Source: Paenibacillus sp. L3-i20
GTDB lineage: Bacteria; Bacillota; Bacilli; Paenibacillales; Paenibacillaceae
Direction of reading: 5' to 3'
DNA length: 64,000 nt
Assembly: GCF_022180385.2 (NCBI RefSeq)
Contig: NZ_BQME02000002.1
Location: forward strand, 1,054,001 to 1,118,000
Below the pieces are notes generated by a model. The model saw only the letters and a program-made list of their open reading frames with translations. It did not search any database and was not told where the DNA came from. How positions within the stretch are numbered: the stretch's first letter is position 1; each line of letters opens with the position of its first letter. The position numbers and the translations under genes are program-made. This document shows positions 9,192 to 18,012 of the stretch, in pieces.

Positions 9192-9230
9192 AAGAGGCGA
9201 GATCGGAATAACCGATCTCGCCTCTTTTTT
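9192..9230 (+). terminator. Rho-independent terminator
   Basis: A 15-bp perfect stem (AAGAGGCGAGATCGG and its complement) with a 5-base loop, followed by TTTT. Ends the 74-aa gene. Confidence 0.9.
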
Positions 9231-9287
9231 GATTATAATAGGTATGAACGCTACTATAATTATGCTGCTATATTAACAACGCTTTCA

Positions 9288-9317
9288 TTGACTATACACT
9301 AGCATATGCGGTAGATT
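9288..9317 (+). promoter_or_regulatory. Candidate promoter of the HAD gene
   Basis: TTGACT (9288-9293), 18-base spacer, TAGATT (9312-9317), about 45 bases before the ATG at 9362. Confidence 0.5.
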
Positions 9318-9361
9318 GTTCATACAGCAGCATTTACTGCCGCAAAGGAGACTTGTATTAG

Positions 9362-10099
9362 ATGAAGCAAAAAATTATATTTGACCTTGATGATACGTTG
9401 ATTTATTGCAACAAATACTTTTTTTATGTGGTTGATCAATTTATTGATTCGATGACTACATGGTTCGGTGGATCTGATCTCGTTACACCTGACTCTGTCA
9501 GAGAGAAACAAACTGAACTTGATATCGTCCTGATTGGCACTACTGGCTTTAAGAGTGAACATTTCCCTCAATCTTTTGTTGATACTTATATTCACTTCTG
9601 TGATATGACAGGAAAACAACGATCTTCTACGGAAGAGAACTTCCTCTGGAAGCTTGGTATGAGCGTTTATGATCACGATACAGAGCCATACCCTAACATG
9701 GAGCACACATTAGATGCACTTGCTTCTGAAGGGCATGAGCTTCATCTGTATACGGGCGGCGAAATATTAATTCAACAACGCAAGATTGAGCGTATGCAAC
9801 TTGAGCGCTATTTCGAATCACGTATCTATATTAGACAATTAAAAGACAATGCAGCACTTGAAAATATTTTGGCGAATGGTCCATTTGATCGGAAACACAC
9901 ATGGATGATCGGTAACTCCATTCGAACAGACGTTGTACCTGCACTTACAGCTGGTATTCATGCCATTCACATGCGAACTCAGGAAGAATGGCATTACAAC
10001 GTCGTTCAAATTAATGTAGAGCCAAAAGGCGCCTTCTTTACATTAGATCAATTAAAGGATGTGCCAAGTACAATTCAAGGCTTCCTGAATCGCATCTAA
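9362..10099 (+). CDS. HAD family hydrolase
   Basis: 245 residues. Motif I FDLDDTL at residues 7-13 supplies the nucleophile Asp; LYTGG in the middle is motif II; MIGNSIRTDVVPALTAGI is motif III/IV. HAD enzymes are phosphatases or phosphoglucomutase-like; this one lacks a recognisable substrate signature. AAAGGAG lies 11 bases upstream of the ATG. It converges on topB with an 11-base gap. Confidence 0.85.
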   Translation: MKQKIIFDLDDTLIYCNKYFFYVVDQFIDSMTTWFGGSDLVTPDSVREKQTELDIVLIGTTGFKSEHFPQSFVDTYIHFCDMTGKQRSSTEENFLWKLGMSVYDHDTEPYPNMEHTLDALASEGHELHLYTGGEILIQQRKIERMQLERYFESRIYIRQLKDNAALENILANGPFDRKHTWMIGNSIRTDVVPALTAGIHAIHMRTQEEWHYNVVQINVEPKGAFFTLDQLKDVPSTIQGFLNRI

Positions 10100-10110
10100 T
10101 CGTTAATCCA

Positions 10111-12414
10111 TTAATCCACGGCAAGCTGACCCGTTTCAACATTTTGGACGATGATTTTACCTTCTGTCGTCGTCCCATCCTCTAATACGAGCTTAAGCTT
10201 AGCAGTTTTCCCCTTTTCCACTAACGCTTTAACTTGGCTGTCAGTTAAGCTGCGGCCAAAACTTTCCTTCCAAATGACAAATTTACATCCAATTTTATAG
10301 TTAGAGCAACCATAACCCTTCCGCCCCATAAAGATCGAACCACCGCAACCAGGACGTGGGCAGCTGGTTATAATAGCAGGTACACCATTCATACTTGCCT
10401 TCTTATCAGCAACAGCTACTCCCCTTTGCTTCGATTCGCTTTGCTCATTAGTAGAAGGTTTAGTGCCACTTGTTCTATTTCTGGTTGTTCCGCTTTTACT
10501 TGTAGAAGCAGTACCTGCTGACCTTTTACCGCTCGTTGTTCGTTTATTATCAGGTGTTGCGTCTGCTTCAAACATCAGTTTATCTGCACGAGACTGTTGA
10601 CGAACCTTCTCTACGATCATCGTTGCAAACTTCTTCACATTTTCCATGAATTGAGTGTCGGATGCACTGCCCCTAGAAATATCGTTTAATCTTCTTTCCC
10701 ACATCCCGGTCATCTCGGGGGAAGTGAGCAACTCCACTCCGGCGCCTCGAATGAGTTCAATAGCCGTACTACCCTTTTGGGAAATCATAATCCGTTTTCC
10801 TTGCATGCTTACATAACCGACATTTTTTAACCGCTCAATCGTTGCCGCACGGGTTGCTGGAGTACCAAGACCCGAATCTTTCATCGCATCCCGAACTTCC
10901 TCATCCTCAATTTGTTTACCTGCACTCTCCATTGCCTTAAGCAAAGTACCTTCGGTATAATGCTTTGGCGGTTGTGTATCCTTTTCTTTCATCAAAGCAT
11001 CCGTACATTGAACTGCTTCTTGTGCTCGAACGGAAAAAGGCTCATTTACTTCCTCTTCTTCATCCGTATCTTCATCTTTTTTGCTCACTTTTTGTTTATC
11101 TTTATCTTTTTTCTGATCACTATATATAACTTTCCAACCTAAACTAACAAGTTCCTTAACCGAAGTTTTAAAAGATTCTTTTTCAACTTCAGTAATAACA
11201 CTATGCGATTTATATTCAGCAGCAGGGTAAAATTGCGACAGAAATCTGCGAACAATGAGATCATAAAGCTTTTGTTCATCTGGAGCTAAACCGTTCGCTT
11301 TCCTATATGTAGGCAAGATAGCATGATGATCTTCAACCTTAGTAGGATTACAAATAAATTTATTTCCTTTATGAACTAAGTTACGATTTGCACCCTTAAC
11401 CCACTCATCATAAGCAGTCCCCTGTAACGCAGACAATGTTTTGTGCATTTCCGGTATGTTTTGCTCTGTCACATAATTAGAGTTAGTACGCGGATAGGAA
11501 ATGACTTTATGCTTCTCGTATAAGGCTTGAGCAGTGTCCAACGTTTTTTTGGCAGAAAAGCCGAGCTTACCGTTCGCCTCACGCTGAAGTAACGTCAAAT
11601 CATATAATTTATAAGGATATTCTTTAACGTCCTTAATTTCATAGGAAGCAATACTCCCTTCCTTACCTCTCACCTTCGCTACAATAGCCTCAGCTTGCTT
11701 AGGATCCGTTATTCGGTCGCCTTGCCACATTCCACGATATTTGGTCTCTTGCTGGTCGAAATGCGCTTCCACCTCAAAAAACTTCAGCGAATCAAACGCT
11801 TCAATCGTTTTTTGGCGATCATAAATAAGCGCTAAGACAGGAGTCTGAACCCGTCCAACCGATAACAGTACGTTATGTCTAGTTGTAAAAGCTCTAGATC
11901 CGTTCATGCCGATAAGCCAGTCCGCTTCACTGCGAGCTGTGGCAGCTTTCGTCAAATTATCGTACTCAGATCCTTCCTTCAGCTCAGCGAATCCTTTACG
12001 AATCGTTTCTGGTGTAAGATCTGATATCCATAATCTCTTGACGGGCTGCTTAAGCTTTAGATGCTTCTGAATTAATGCAAAGATGTATTGCCCTTCTCTC
12101 CCCGCATCGCAACAATTAATAAGTGAATTACACCGTTTAGCAAGATCGCCAATTACTTTAAGTTGATCAATTGTTTTTTTGTTAGGTACGAGCTTAAACG
12201 GAGATGGAATGATAGGCAAGTCATTAATATTCCATTTCTTATAACGATCATCATAGGCATCCGGCTCGGCTAATCCGATCAAATGTCCAATCGCCCAAGT
12301 AATGATATAATGTTCACCTTCTAAATAGGTGCGATTATTTTTTGCTTTTGGATCGATGGCGGCTGCTATATTTCTTCCCATGTCGGGTTTTTCCGCAATA
12401 ATAAGTGTCTTCAA
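10111..12414 (-). CDS. topB: DNA topoisomerase III
   Basis: 767 residues. Toprim domain IIAEKPDMGRNIAAAID at the start with DAGREGQ for metal binding, the type IA catalytic tyrosine in VISYPRTNSNYV, GRVQTPVLALI, and a C-terminal zinc ribbon (CPRPGCGG...GYGCSNYKIGCKF). It decatenates and relaxes negatively supercoiled DNA. It is longer than the usual ~730 residues: an acidic/lysine-rich insert (KKDEDTDEEEEVNE) and a Ser/Thr-rich linker of about 45 residues precede the zinc ribbon. The start is TTG with AAAGGAG 10 bases upstream. It follows the next gene by 25 bases in the same operon. Confidence 0.95.
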   Translation of the reverse strand: MKTLIIAEKPDMGRNIAAAIDPKAKNNRTYLEGEHYIITWAIGHLIGLAEPDAYDDRYKKWNINDLPIIPSPFKLVPNKKTIDQLKVIGDLAKRCNSLINCCDAGREGQYIFALIQKHLKLKQPVKRLWISDLTPETIRKGFAELKEGSEYDNLTKAATARSEADWLIGMNGSRAFTTRHNVLLSVGRVQTPVLALIYDRQKTIEAFDSLKFFEVEAHFDQQETKYRGMWQGDRITDPKQAEAIVAKVRGKEGSIASYEIKDVKEYPYKLYDLTLLQREANGKLGFSAKKTLDTAQALYEKHKVISYPRTNSNYVTEQNIPEMHKTLSALQGTAYDEWVKGANRNLVHKGNKFICNPTKVEDHHAILPTYRKANGLAPDEQKLYDLIVRRFLSQFYPAAEYKSHSVITEVEKESFKTSVKELVSLGWKVIYSDQKKDKDKQKVSKKDEDTDEEEEVNEPFSVRAQEAVQCTDALMKEKDTQPPKHYTEGTLLKAMESAGKQIEDEEVRDAMKDSGLGTPATRAATIERLKNVGYVSMQGKRIMISQKGSTAIELIRGAGVELLTSPEMTGMWERRLNDISRGSASDTQFMENVKKFATMIVEKVRQQSRADKLMFEADATPDNKRTTSGKRSAGTASTSKSGTTRNRTSGTKPSTNEQSESKQRGVAVADKKASMNGVPAIITSCPRPGCGGSIFMGRKGYGCSNYKIGCKFVIWKESFGRSLTDSQVKALVEKGKTAKLKLVLEDGTTTEGKIIVQNVETGQLAVD

Positions 12415-12439
12415 ATCTAGGATCGCTCCTTTGCGGTAA

Positions 12440-13492
12440 TTAGTTACCCTCTTGAGGTGTGCCTATCTCATTTAAGATCAAAGCGAATATCGAACGTACG
12501 CCCTTTGACCAGTTAGGGTCTTCTGCGTATTCACGATTAATCCAAGTAAAGGGATCTATATGTTCTGGCTTGTCCTTGCTAAGACGAACAATGGTGCGTG
12601 CTGCAATTTGCGATGACTCATCGATCGTCGTATTAAACTCTTCCCAGCTATGGAATACGTTAAACGGATTATTCGCAATTTCTTTTGCCTTCTTATGTGT
12701 ACGTGGGACAAAACCTTGCTCCTGCCCTGTGATAGCAAACATAAAAGCAGGATGAATATCGAAATCTTTAGACGTCTCCAAGATAGCATCAATATATTTA
12801 GGTTCGGCAAGAATAGAATCTCTTTGCTTCAAAAAAGCAATGAGCTTGTTCCGATCGATTCCTGTATACTTAAGATTTTTTGGTAACCCATTAAGCGCTA
12901 CCACTGGTGCACCGGGTTTTTGTTGCAATTGTGTATCAATCGTTGAAGTAGAATCTTTTTGTTCCGATCGATCAGTCAGAGACCATCCGAACAGCAATGT
13001 TACGGCTGCTACGCAAATACTTAATGTCATAAATAAAAGATATTTAGAGCGTCTATTCTTCCTAATCAGCATAGTACTTGCTATTGGTAACTGTATAATT
13101 TCAGCGCCCAAAGAAGCATTCGCTGTACCAACGCTTGTCTGAGCAGTACTCTTCATGCCATTAAATCTGGCTTCTTGCGTTCGAGTCCACTCTCTTAGCG
13201 GTACTGCTATGCTTTCATCTTGTTGATCCAGTTCCATGCACAGCAAAAAAATATCATCTGCACTAACCGGTCTTTGATGCTCAAGCACTGTTGTACGAAT
13301 AAGCGTGCTTGTAAGTTGCCGCTTTATATCAATTGCAAAGTCGGGCAATTGTTTATGTATAATGCGAGTAACAGCATCTGCAACTATCTCCGCACGTTTG
13401 TCATGAGACATAGCTGCATATTTTGAATGCACGTAGGTGCGAATATTTTTTACATCTGTAGGTGTTAATACGTAGGCGTTATCTGCAGGCAT
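12440..13492 (-). CDS. Membrane-anchored protein with lysozyme-like C-terminal domain
   Basis: 350 residues: a cytoplasmic part of about 145 residues, one membrane segment (about 152-172, YLLFMTLSICVAAVTLLFGW), then an external domain with EQGFVPRTHKKAKEIANNPFNVFHSW, reminiscent of glucosaminidase/lytic-transglycosylase folds (catalytic Glu followed by an NNPFN stretch). Type II topology suggests a cell-wall or envelope role. The ATG at 13492 has GGAGGGG 8 bases upstream. It is the probable first gene of the topB operon; the functional link to topoisomerase is unclear. Domain call is tentative. Confidence 0.65.
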   Translation of the reverse strand: MPADNAYVLTPTDVKNIRTYVHSKYAAMSHDKRAEIVADAVTRIIHKQLPDFAIDIKRQLTSTLIRTTVLEHQRPVSADDIFLLCMELDQQDESIAVPLREWTRTQEARFNGMKSTAQTSVGTANASLGAEIIQLPIASTMLIRKNRRSKYLLFMTLSICVAAVTLLFGWSLTDRSEQKDSTSTIDTQLQQKPGAPVVALNGLPKNLKYTGIDRNKLIAFLKQRDSILAEPKYIDAILETSKDFDIHPAFMFAITGQEQGFVPRTHKKAKEIANNPFNVFHSWEEFNTTIDESSQIAARTIVRLSKDKPEHIDPFTWINREYAEDPNWSKGVRSIFALILNEIGTPQEGN

Positions 13493-14015
13493 GAAGATCT
13501 CCCCTCCACACACATCTCACACCGATTTTACCACAACTTTCCTTCTTGTGGGGAAGTTAGATTTCCAATCTCGGCTTGTATTAGTTCCTGCTCAATAAAT
13601 GCCCGTATTTATTCCTTTTCGCTAAATGTACATCGAGATTCACAATCGCAATCTTCGTCCTGCGGAACAATTTGAACAATCGTTCCGCCCAACGTACAGA
13701 TAACAAGAATTGAGAATGCTGTCTAGTCTACTGAAAGTGGGGTTCGTGTTTCCAGCTCAGGTCTAAATACAATTATCAACCCAACGATCGTTTCTGCGTT
13801 CAATCACAGGATTAAATTGAACAACCTTCAATTCTGTTATCGTGTCCAGGCCATATTTAATCATAACCGTGATTACACATTTCATTGTTCATATCCAAAA
13901 AAGTATGATCGATTTAAGGGGGGTCTATCAAGCAAGAAAAGCGCCCGAAGGCGCTTCTATTAGCTAGTATAATTGCTATTTTCCCATTTTGCAAAAGAAA
14001 GTATGACCATAATCA
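13493..14015. other. 523-base gap: possible decayed coding sequence
   Basis: No intact gene seen. On the minus strand an ATG frame of 40 codons (start near 13893) ends in QFNPVIERRNDRWVDNCI, and another frame (about 13618-13730) reads TAFSILVICTLGGTIVQIV followed by an acidic cysteine-rich tail. Neither has a good ribosome site. An imperfect palindrome CGGAAC...GTTCCG at 13663-13687 contains GAAC-AATC-GTTC, a weak LexA-like match. Confidence 0.3.
13931..13966 (-). terminator. Terminator of gltD
   Basis: Stem AAGCGCC/GGCGCTT around a CGAA (TTCG on the minus strand) tetraloop, followed on the minus strand by TTTTCTTGCTT. It lies 60 bases after the gltD stop. Confidence 0.75.
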
Positions 14016-15503
14016 CTAAGGCAGCATCGATGAACCTGTCAAATATTTGTCTACTTCACGAGCAGCTTCACGGCCTTCATTAATAGCCCAAACGACCAAA
14101 CTTTGCCCGCGACGCATATCGCCTGCAGCGAATACTTTTTCAACATTAGTGTTATATTTGCCGTACCTAGCTTTTACGTTTGTACGACGATCCTGTTCAA
14201 GTCCAAGCTGCTCGATCAAAGTTGTTTCAGGGCCTTCAAAGCCTACAGCAATGAATACTAGATCTGCTGGCCACACCTTTTCAGTGCCTTCCAGCTCCCT
14301 GTATATTTTTCGACCTGATTCGTCAACAGTACGTTCGATTTGTACAGTATGAAGTTCCTTTAGCTTGCCATTGCCGTCACCGACGAATTTTTTCGTCAAT
14401 ACCGAAAAGGCACGTGGATCTTCTCCGTACAACGCTTTAGCTTCTTCTTGTGCATAGTCAAGTGTATACACATTAGGGAACTGTGGCCAAGGATTGTTAA
14501 TCGAATCGCGCTCAAGAGGTGCCTTGCCATGTGTACCGAATTGAGTAACTGATTTGCAGCCGTGACGAAGTGCTGTTGCTACGCAGTCCGTTCCAGTGTC
14601 GCCGCCACCGATAACAATGACGTCCTTGTCTTTAGCAGAAATGTACTGTCCATCCTCCAAATTGGAGTCCAAATAGCTCTTAATCGTTCCATTCAAATAA
14701 TCCATTGCCATATGAACGCCTTCCAAATCACGGCCTTCGATCTCGACATCACGAGCACGAGTCGATCCTCCGCAAAGTACAACAGCGTCAAATTGCTCAA
14801 CTAGCTCACTAGCTGTAATATCTTTTCCAATTTCCGTATTTGTAACGAAAGAAATTCCTTCTTGAGCCATAATATCTACACGACGCTGTACAACATGTTT
14901 TTCAAGCTTCATTGTTGGGATGCCGTACGTAAGTAAACCACCAATGCGGTCAGCTCGCTCATAAACTGTAACGGTATGTCCAGCTTTATTAAGCTGAGCT
15001 GCTGTAGCAAGTCCTGCAGGGCCGGAGCCAACAACTGCTACTCGTTTACTCGTACGAACTTTCGGAGGATGTGGAACGACCCAACCTTCTTCAAATCCAC
15101 GTTCAATAATCGCGTTTTCGATCGTCTTGATCGTGACCGCATCACCGATCAAGCCTACCGTACAAGAGCCCTCGCAAGGTGCGGGACATACGCGACCCGT
15201 AAATTCTGGGAAATTGTTCGTCTTATGAAGACGCTCTAGCGCTTCACGCCACAATCCTCTATAGATCAAATTGTTCCATTCTGGAATCAAGTTGTTTACA
15301 GGGCAGCCAGAGACAGAACCAGCTAGTTCCATTCCTGTATGACAATAAGGTGTGCCACAATCCATACAGCGTGCACCCTGTGTACGGAGTTGCTCGTCTG
15401 ATAAATGCTTGTGAAATTCATTCCAATCATTAATACGTTCAAGCGGGTCGCGATCGGCCGGCAATTCGCGCTGATATTCCATAAATCCAGTAGGTGTTGA
15501 CAT
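14016..15503 (-). CDS. gltD: Glutamate synthase small (beta) subunit
   Basis: 495 residues. N-terminal iron-sulfur cysteines (C46, C49, C54, then CPVNN and CPAPCEGSC), FAD-binding GSGPAGLATAAQLNKAGH, NADPH-binding IGGGDTGTDCVATALRHG and a C-terminal AAGDMRRGQSLVVWAINEGR. It feeds electrons from NADPH to the large subunit for glutamate formation from 2-oxoglutarate and glutamine. gltB is not adjacent, so this is a stand-alone gltD or a GltD-like oxidoreductase. GGAGG lies 10 bases before the chosen ATG. Monocistronic between its promoter at 15621 and terminator at 13931. Confidence 0.88.
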   Translation of the reverse strand: MSTPTGFMEYQRELPADRDPLERINDWNEFHKHLSDEQLRTQGARCMDCGTPYCHTGMELAGSVSGCPVNNLIPEWNNLIYRGLWREALERLHKTNNFPEFTGRVCPAPCEGSCTVGLIGDAVTIKTIENAIIERGFEEGWVVPHPPKVRTSKRVAVVGSGPAGLATAAQLNKAGHTVTVYERADRIGGLLTYGIPTMKLEKHVVQRRVDIMAQEGISFVTNTEIGKDITASELVEQFDAVVLCGGSTRARDVEIEGRDLEGVHMAMDYLNGTIKSYLDSNLEDGQYISAKDKDVIVIGGGDTGTDCVATALRHGCKSVTQFGTHGKAPLERDSINNPWPQFPNVYTLDYAQEEAKALYGEDPRAFSVLTKKFVGDGNGKLKELHTVQIERTVDESGRKIYRELEGTEKVWPADLVFIAVGFEGPETTLIEQLGLEQDRRTNVKARYGKYNTNVEKVFAAGDMRRGQSLVVWAINEGREAAREVDKYLTGSSMLP

Positions 15504-15620
15504 GATCGCAGTTCCTCCATCCCTGTTTCCCGATTGCATCAGAAATCATTCTTTTTCAAACTATATCGGGAATCGATATTTTGTTCAACAATAAACTTAC
15601 ACGAGAAAGCCGTTAACTAT

Positions 15621-15649
15621 ATTATACCATGCTAGCATTCAATTGTTTA
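15621..15649 (-). promoter_or_regulatory. Promoter of gltD
   Basis: Minus strand TAAACA, 17-base spacer, TATAAT with an extended TGG, about 117 bases upstream of the ATG. Confidence 0.6.
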
Positions 15650-15683
15650 TCGCGTTAATGGACTATACGTACAATCATTTGCA

Positions 15684-15710
15684 CTTTATGACGAATTGTT
15701 CGTCATAAAG
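15684..15710 (-). terminator. Hairpin after folA
   Basis: Perfect 12-bp stem CTTTATGACGAA/TTCGTCATAAAG with a 3-base loop, 15 bases after the folA stop. No T-run follows, so it may act as a 3'-end stabiliser rather than a terminator. Confidence 0.5.
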
Positions 15711-15725
15711 CCAATCTGTTCCATC

Positions 15726-16220
15726 TTATTTCGCGTTTATTCGCTTAAAAGTTTGCAAAGTAAAGTTATATTCATTTTTCTCATCGTTCTCTCTAAACTG
15801 GCTCTCAACCACTTGCCATTCATTCTTTGAAAACTTAGGGAAATAAGCATCCGCAGCATCGATCTCGACTTCGACATCAGTAAGCAAAAGCATGTCTGCA
15901 TGAGGCAGAAACAATGAATAAATTTCGCCTCCACCGATTATCATTAACTCTTCTTGATTGAATTGCTGCAGCGCTTCATCTACTGAATGAACAACTTCGC
16001 AACCGTCCAACACTAAGTTCTCTTGTCTCGTCAATACCACATTTCTCCGATTTGGGAGCGGTTTTCCAAGTGACTCAAATGTCTTGCGACCCATAAGCAC
16101 TGTCTTTCCCGTAGTCATCGCTTTGAAATAAGCCATCTCAGCAGGAAGCCGCCAAGGCATGCGGTTCTCAAATCCGATTGCCCCATTACGATCCATAGCT
16201 GCTATTAATGTAATAAACAT
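15726..16220 (-). CDS. folA: Dihydrofolate reductase
   Basis: 164 residues, typical chromosomal length. Landmarks: LIAAMDRNGAIGFENRMPWRLPAEMAYF (substrate-binding loop), GRKTFESLGKPLPNRRNVVLT (NADPH site) and IGGGEIYSLFLPHADML. Reduces dihydrofolate to tetrahydrofolate with NADPH, recycling the product of thymidylate synthase encoded immediately upstream. The ATG at 16220 gives the normal family N-terminus; the longer frame to 16250 does not. Confidence 0.95.
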   Translation of the reverse strand: MFITLIAAMDRNGAIGFENRMPWRLPAEMAYFKAMTTGKTVLMGRKTFESLGKPLPNRRNVVLTRQENLVLDGCEVVHSVDEALQQFNQEELMIIGGGEIYSLFLPHADMLLLTDVEVEIDAADAYFPKFSKNEWQVVESQFRENDEKNEYNFTLQTFKRINAK

Positions 16221-16260
16221 ATGAAACCCACTCTCTTTCAAATGTGCCAAGCATTCAAAC

Positions 16261-17217
16261 TTAAACCGCTACTGGTGCTTTAATACCTGGATGCGGATCG
16301 TATTGCTCAATTGTCAAATCGGACAATTCGAAGTCAAATATAGAAGATTTCTCCTCATTTAATGTAAGAACAGGCAACGCTTTAGGAGCACGTGCTAGCT
16401 GTGAATCAATCTGTTCCATATGATTTGTATAAATATGAGCATCACCAAGCGTGTGTACAAAGTCTCCAACCGCAAGACCACATTCATGTGCGATAAGATG
16501 CGTGAGTAGTGCGTAACTAGCAATGTTGAATGGAATACCCAAAAAAATATCACCACTGCGTTGATACAGCTGGCAAGAAAGTTTACCTTCGGAAACGTAA
16601 AACTGGAACATCGTATGACATGGAGGAAGCGCCATACCAGGTACATCCTCTGGGTTCCACGCGGATACTATTAATCTTCTGGAATCAGGATTCGTTTTGA
16701 TCGTTTTAATAACATCCTTTAACTGATCAATCGTTTCTCCTTGTGATGTCTTCCACTCTCTCCATTGTTTGCCGTATACGTTACCAAGCTCCCCGTACTT
16801 CGCTGCAAATGTGTCATCTGATAAGATTTGTGCTTTAAAAGCTTCCATCTGCTCGTTATATTGTTTGGCAAAGGCAGTATCCGATTGCGAGCGTAGACCA
16901 AAGTTAGTCATATCCGGTCCTCTGTAATCGGCACTTTCCACCCATTTCTTAAAGGCCCATTCATTCCAAATATTATTATTATGTTGAAGAAGATAACGGA
17001 TGTTCGTATCTCCTTTTATAAACCATAGCAACTCACTCGCAACTAATCGGAATGGAATTCGCTTTGTCGTTAACAAAGGGAATCCTTCGCTTAGCGGAAA
17101 TCGCATTTGATAGCCGAAAGTAGATATCGTACCCGTTCCTGTACGATCTTCTTTCTTAACGCCCTTATCCAGCACATCTCTCAATAACTGCAAATAGGCT
17201 TGTTCGCTGTTACTCAT
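16261..17217 (-). CDS. thyA: Thymidylate synthase
   Basis: 318 residues, the long form with an insertion around residues 90-140 as in Lactobacillus casei. Catalytic cysteine C200 lies in [34 protein letters not shown] and [12 protein letters not shown] form the dUMP and folate sites. Methylates dUMP to dTMP using methylene-tetrahydrofolate. 40 bases separate it from folA, a functional pair in one operon. The leader carries three tandem hairpin repeats (17237-17328). Confidence 0.96.
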   Translation of the reverse strand: MSNSEQAYLQLLRDVLDKGVKKEDRTGTGTISTFGYQMRFPLSEGFPLLTTKRIPFRLVASELLWFIKGDTNIRYLLQHNNNIWNEWAFKKWVESADYRGPDMTNFGLRSQSDTAFAKQYNEQMEAFKAQILSDDTFAAKYGELGNVYGKQWREWKTSQGETIDQLKDVIKTIKTNPDSRRLIVSAWNPEDVPGMALPPCHTMFQFYVSEGKLSCQLYQRSGDIFLGIPFNIASYALLTHLIAHECGLAVGDFVHTLGDAHIYTNHMEQIDSQLARAPKALPVLTLNEEKSSIFDFELSDLTIEQYDPHPGIKAPVAV

Positions 17218-17236
17218 TAATGTTGCCTCCCCCTAT

Positions 17237-17328
17237 GTTTTGCGAAGCAAAACATGCTACATTGAAATAGCTTCGTTTTGCGAAGCAAAACATGCTACAT
17301 TGAAATAGCATCTTTTGCACAGCAAAAC
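17237..17328 (-). repeat. Tandem hairpin repeats in the thyA leader
   Basis: Two identical 35-base copies (17237-17271 and 17275-17309) separated by TTC, plus a third degenerate core (17311-17328). Each begins with a hairpin GTTTTGC-GAA-GCAAAAC (third: TTTTGC-ACA-GCAAAA) followed by the shared tail catgctacattgaaatagc. They lie 20-110 bases upstream of thyA. Confidence 0.85.
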
Positions 17329-17361
17329 TTTCCAATACTATATCAGCGATGTTCTCGCCTA

Positions 17362-17379
17362 TTGTCTATATGTAGACAA
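17362..17379. promoter_or_regulatory. Inverted repeat between thioesterase and thyA
   Basis: TTGTCTA-tatg-TAGACAA, 7-bp arms. On the minus strand its TAGACA half could be a -35 for thyA, so the repeat may be an operator. No regulator is identified. Confidence 0.4.
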
Positions 17380-17398
17380 AATAATCATCATTATAACA

Positions 17399-17887
17399 TT
17401 AGTTGCCCTCTCTGTCCTGCTTTCGTTTCTTACGAAGCTCATATCTCTCGGGTGCTGTCTCGAATAAACGCTGCTCTAACTCGCTCTCAGGTATAATTGT
17501 AGCTATTGGGCAACTCTTTCCGTTATCGTCAAGAGCAACAAATGTAAAAAATGCTGTTACCATAACTGCACGTATACCCGTATATAAGTTCTCGGAGGTT
17601 ACCGTTACGTAAATTTCCATGGAACTTCGCTTAGTCCACGTTACGAATGCTTCCACCTCGATTACTTCTCCAACCCTGATCGGTGCAAGAAAATCCAAAC
17701 TATCTGTTGACGCTGTCACTACACGAGTTCTGGCATGTCTCATCGCCGCAATTGCAGCTACTTTATCCATATACTCCATTAATTTGCCGCCAAACATCGT
17801 ATCATAATGATTCGTATCCAGCGGAAAAATAAGTTGGGTCATTAATGTTCTAGAGTCGCTTGCTCGCTTCGCTACAGGTTGATCCAT
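17399..17887 (-). CDS. Acyl-CoA thioesterase, hotdog fold
   Basis: 162 residues. Motifs FPLDTNHYDTMFGGKLMEYMDKVAAIAA (hotdog helix with catalytic Asp region) and TASTDSLDFLAPIRVGEVIEV match the YkhA/YciA acyl-CoA thioesterase group, which hydrolyses acyl-CoA to free acid and CoA. The C-terminus is a basic tail (RYELRKKRKQDREGN). The ATG at 17887 follows AAGGG by 11 bases. It lies between the pdh operon terminator and thyA. Confidence 0.88.
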   Translation of the reverse strand: MDQPVAKRASDSRTLMTQLIFPLDTNHYDTMFGGKLMEYMDKVAAIAAMRHARTRVVTASTDSLDFLAPIRVGEVIEVEAFVTWTKRSSMEIYVTVTSENLYTGIRAVMVTAFFTFVALDDNGKSCPIATIIPESELEQRLFETAPERYELRKKRKQDREGN

Positions 17888-17944
17888 ATCATCAACATCC
17901 CTTCGATTCGAATCTTTCCCTTGCCTATACAATTATATGCACAA

Positions 17945-17981
17945 AGAGGCCGCGACGGCTCTAATGTGCCGCGTGACCTCT
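17945..17981 (-). terminator. Candidate terminator between thioesterase and pdhD
   Basis: Interrupted stem AGAGG...GCG.CGGC / GCCGCG...CCTCT between the two genes, followed on the minus strand by CTTTGTG. It lies upstream of the thioesterase start and 31 bases after the pdhD stop, and would end the pdh transcript. Confidence 0.55.
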
Positions 17982-18012
17982 CTGCTCGTAATATCTATTC
18001 AAAATTGCAATA

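Noticed and set aside
17237..17328. Tandem repeats resembling the start of a CRISPR array.
   Set aside because: The copies are separated by 3 bases rather than spacers of about 30, only two are identical, and no cas gene is nearby.
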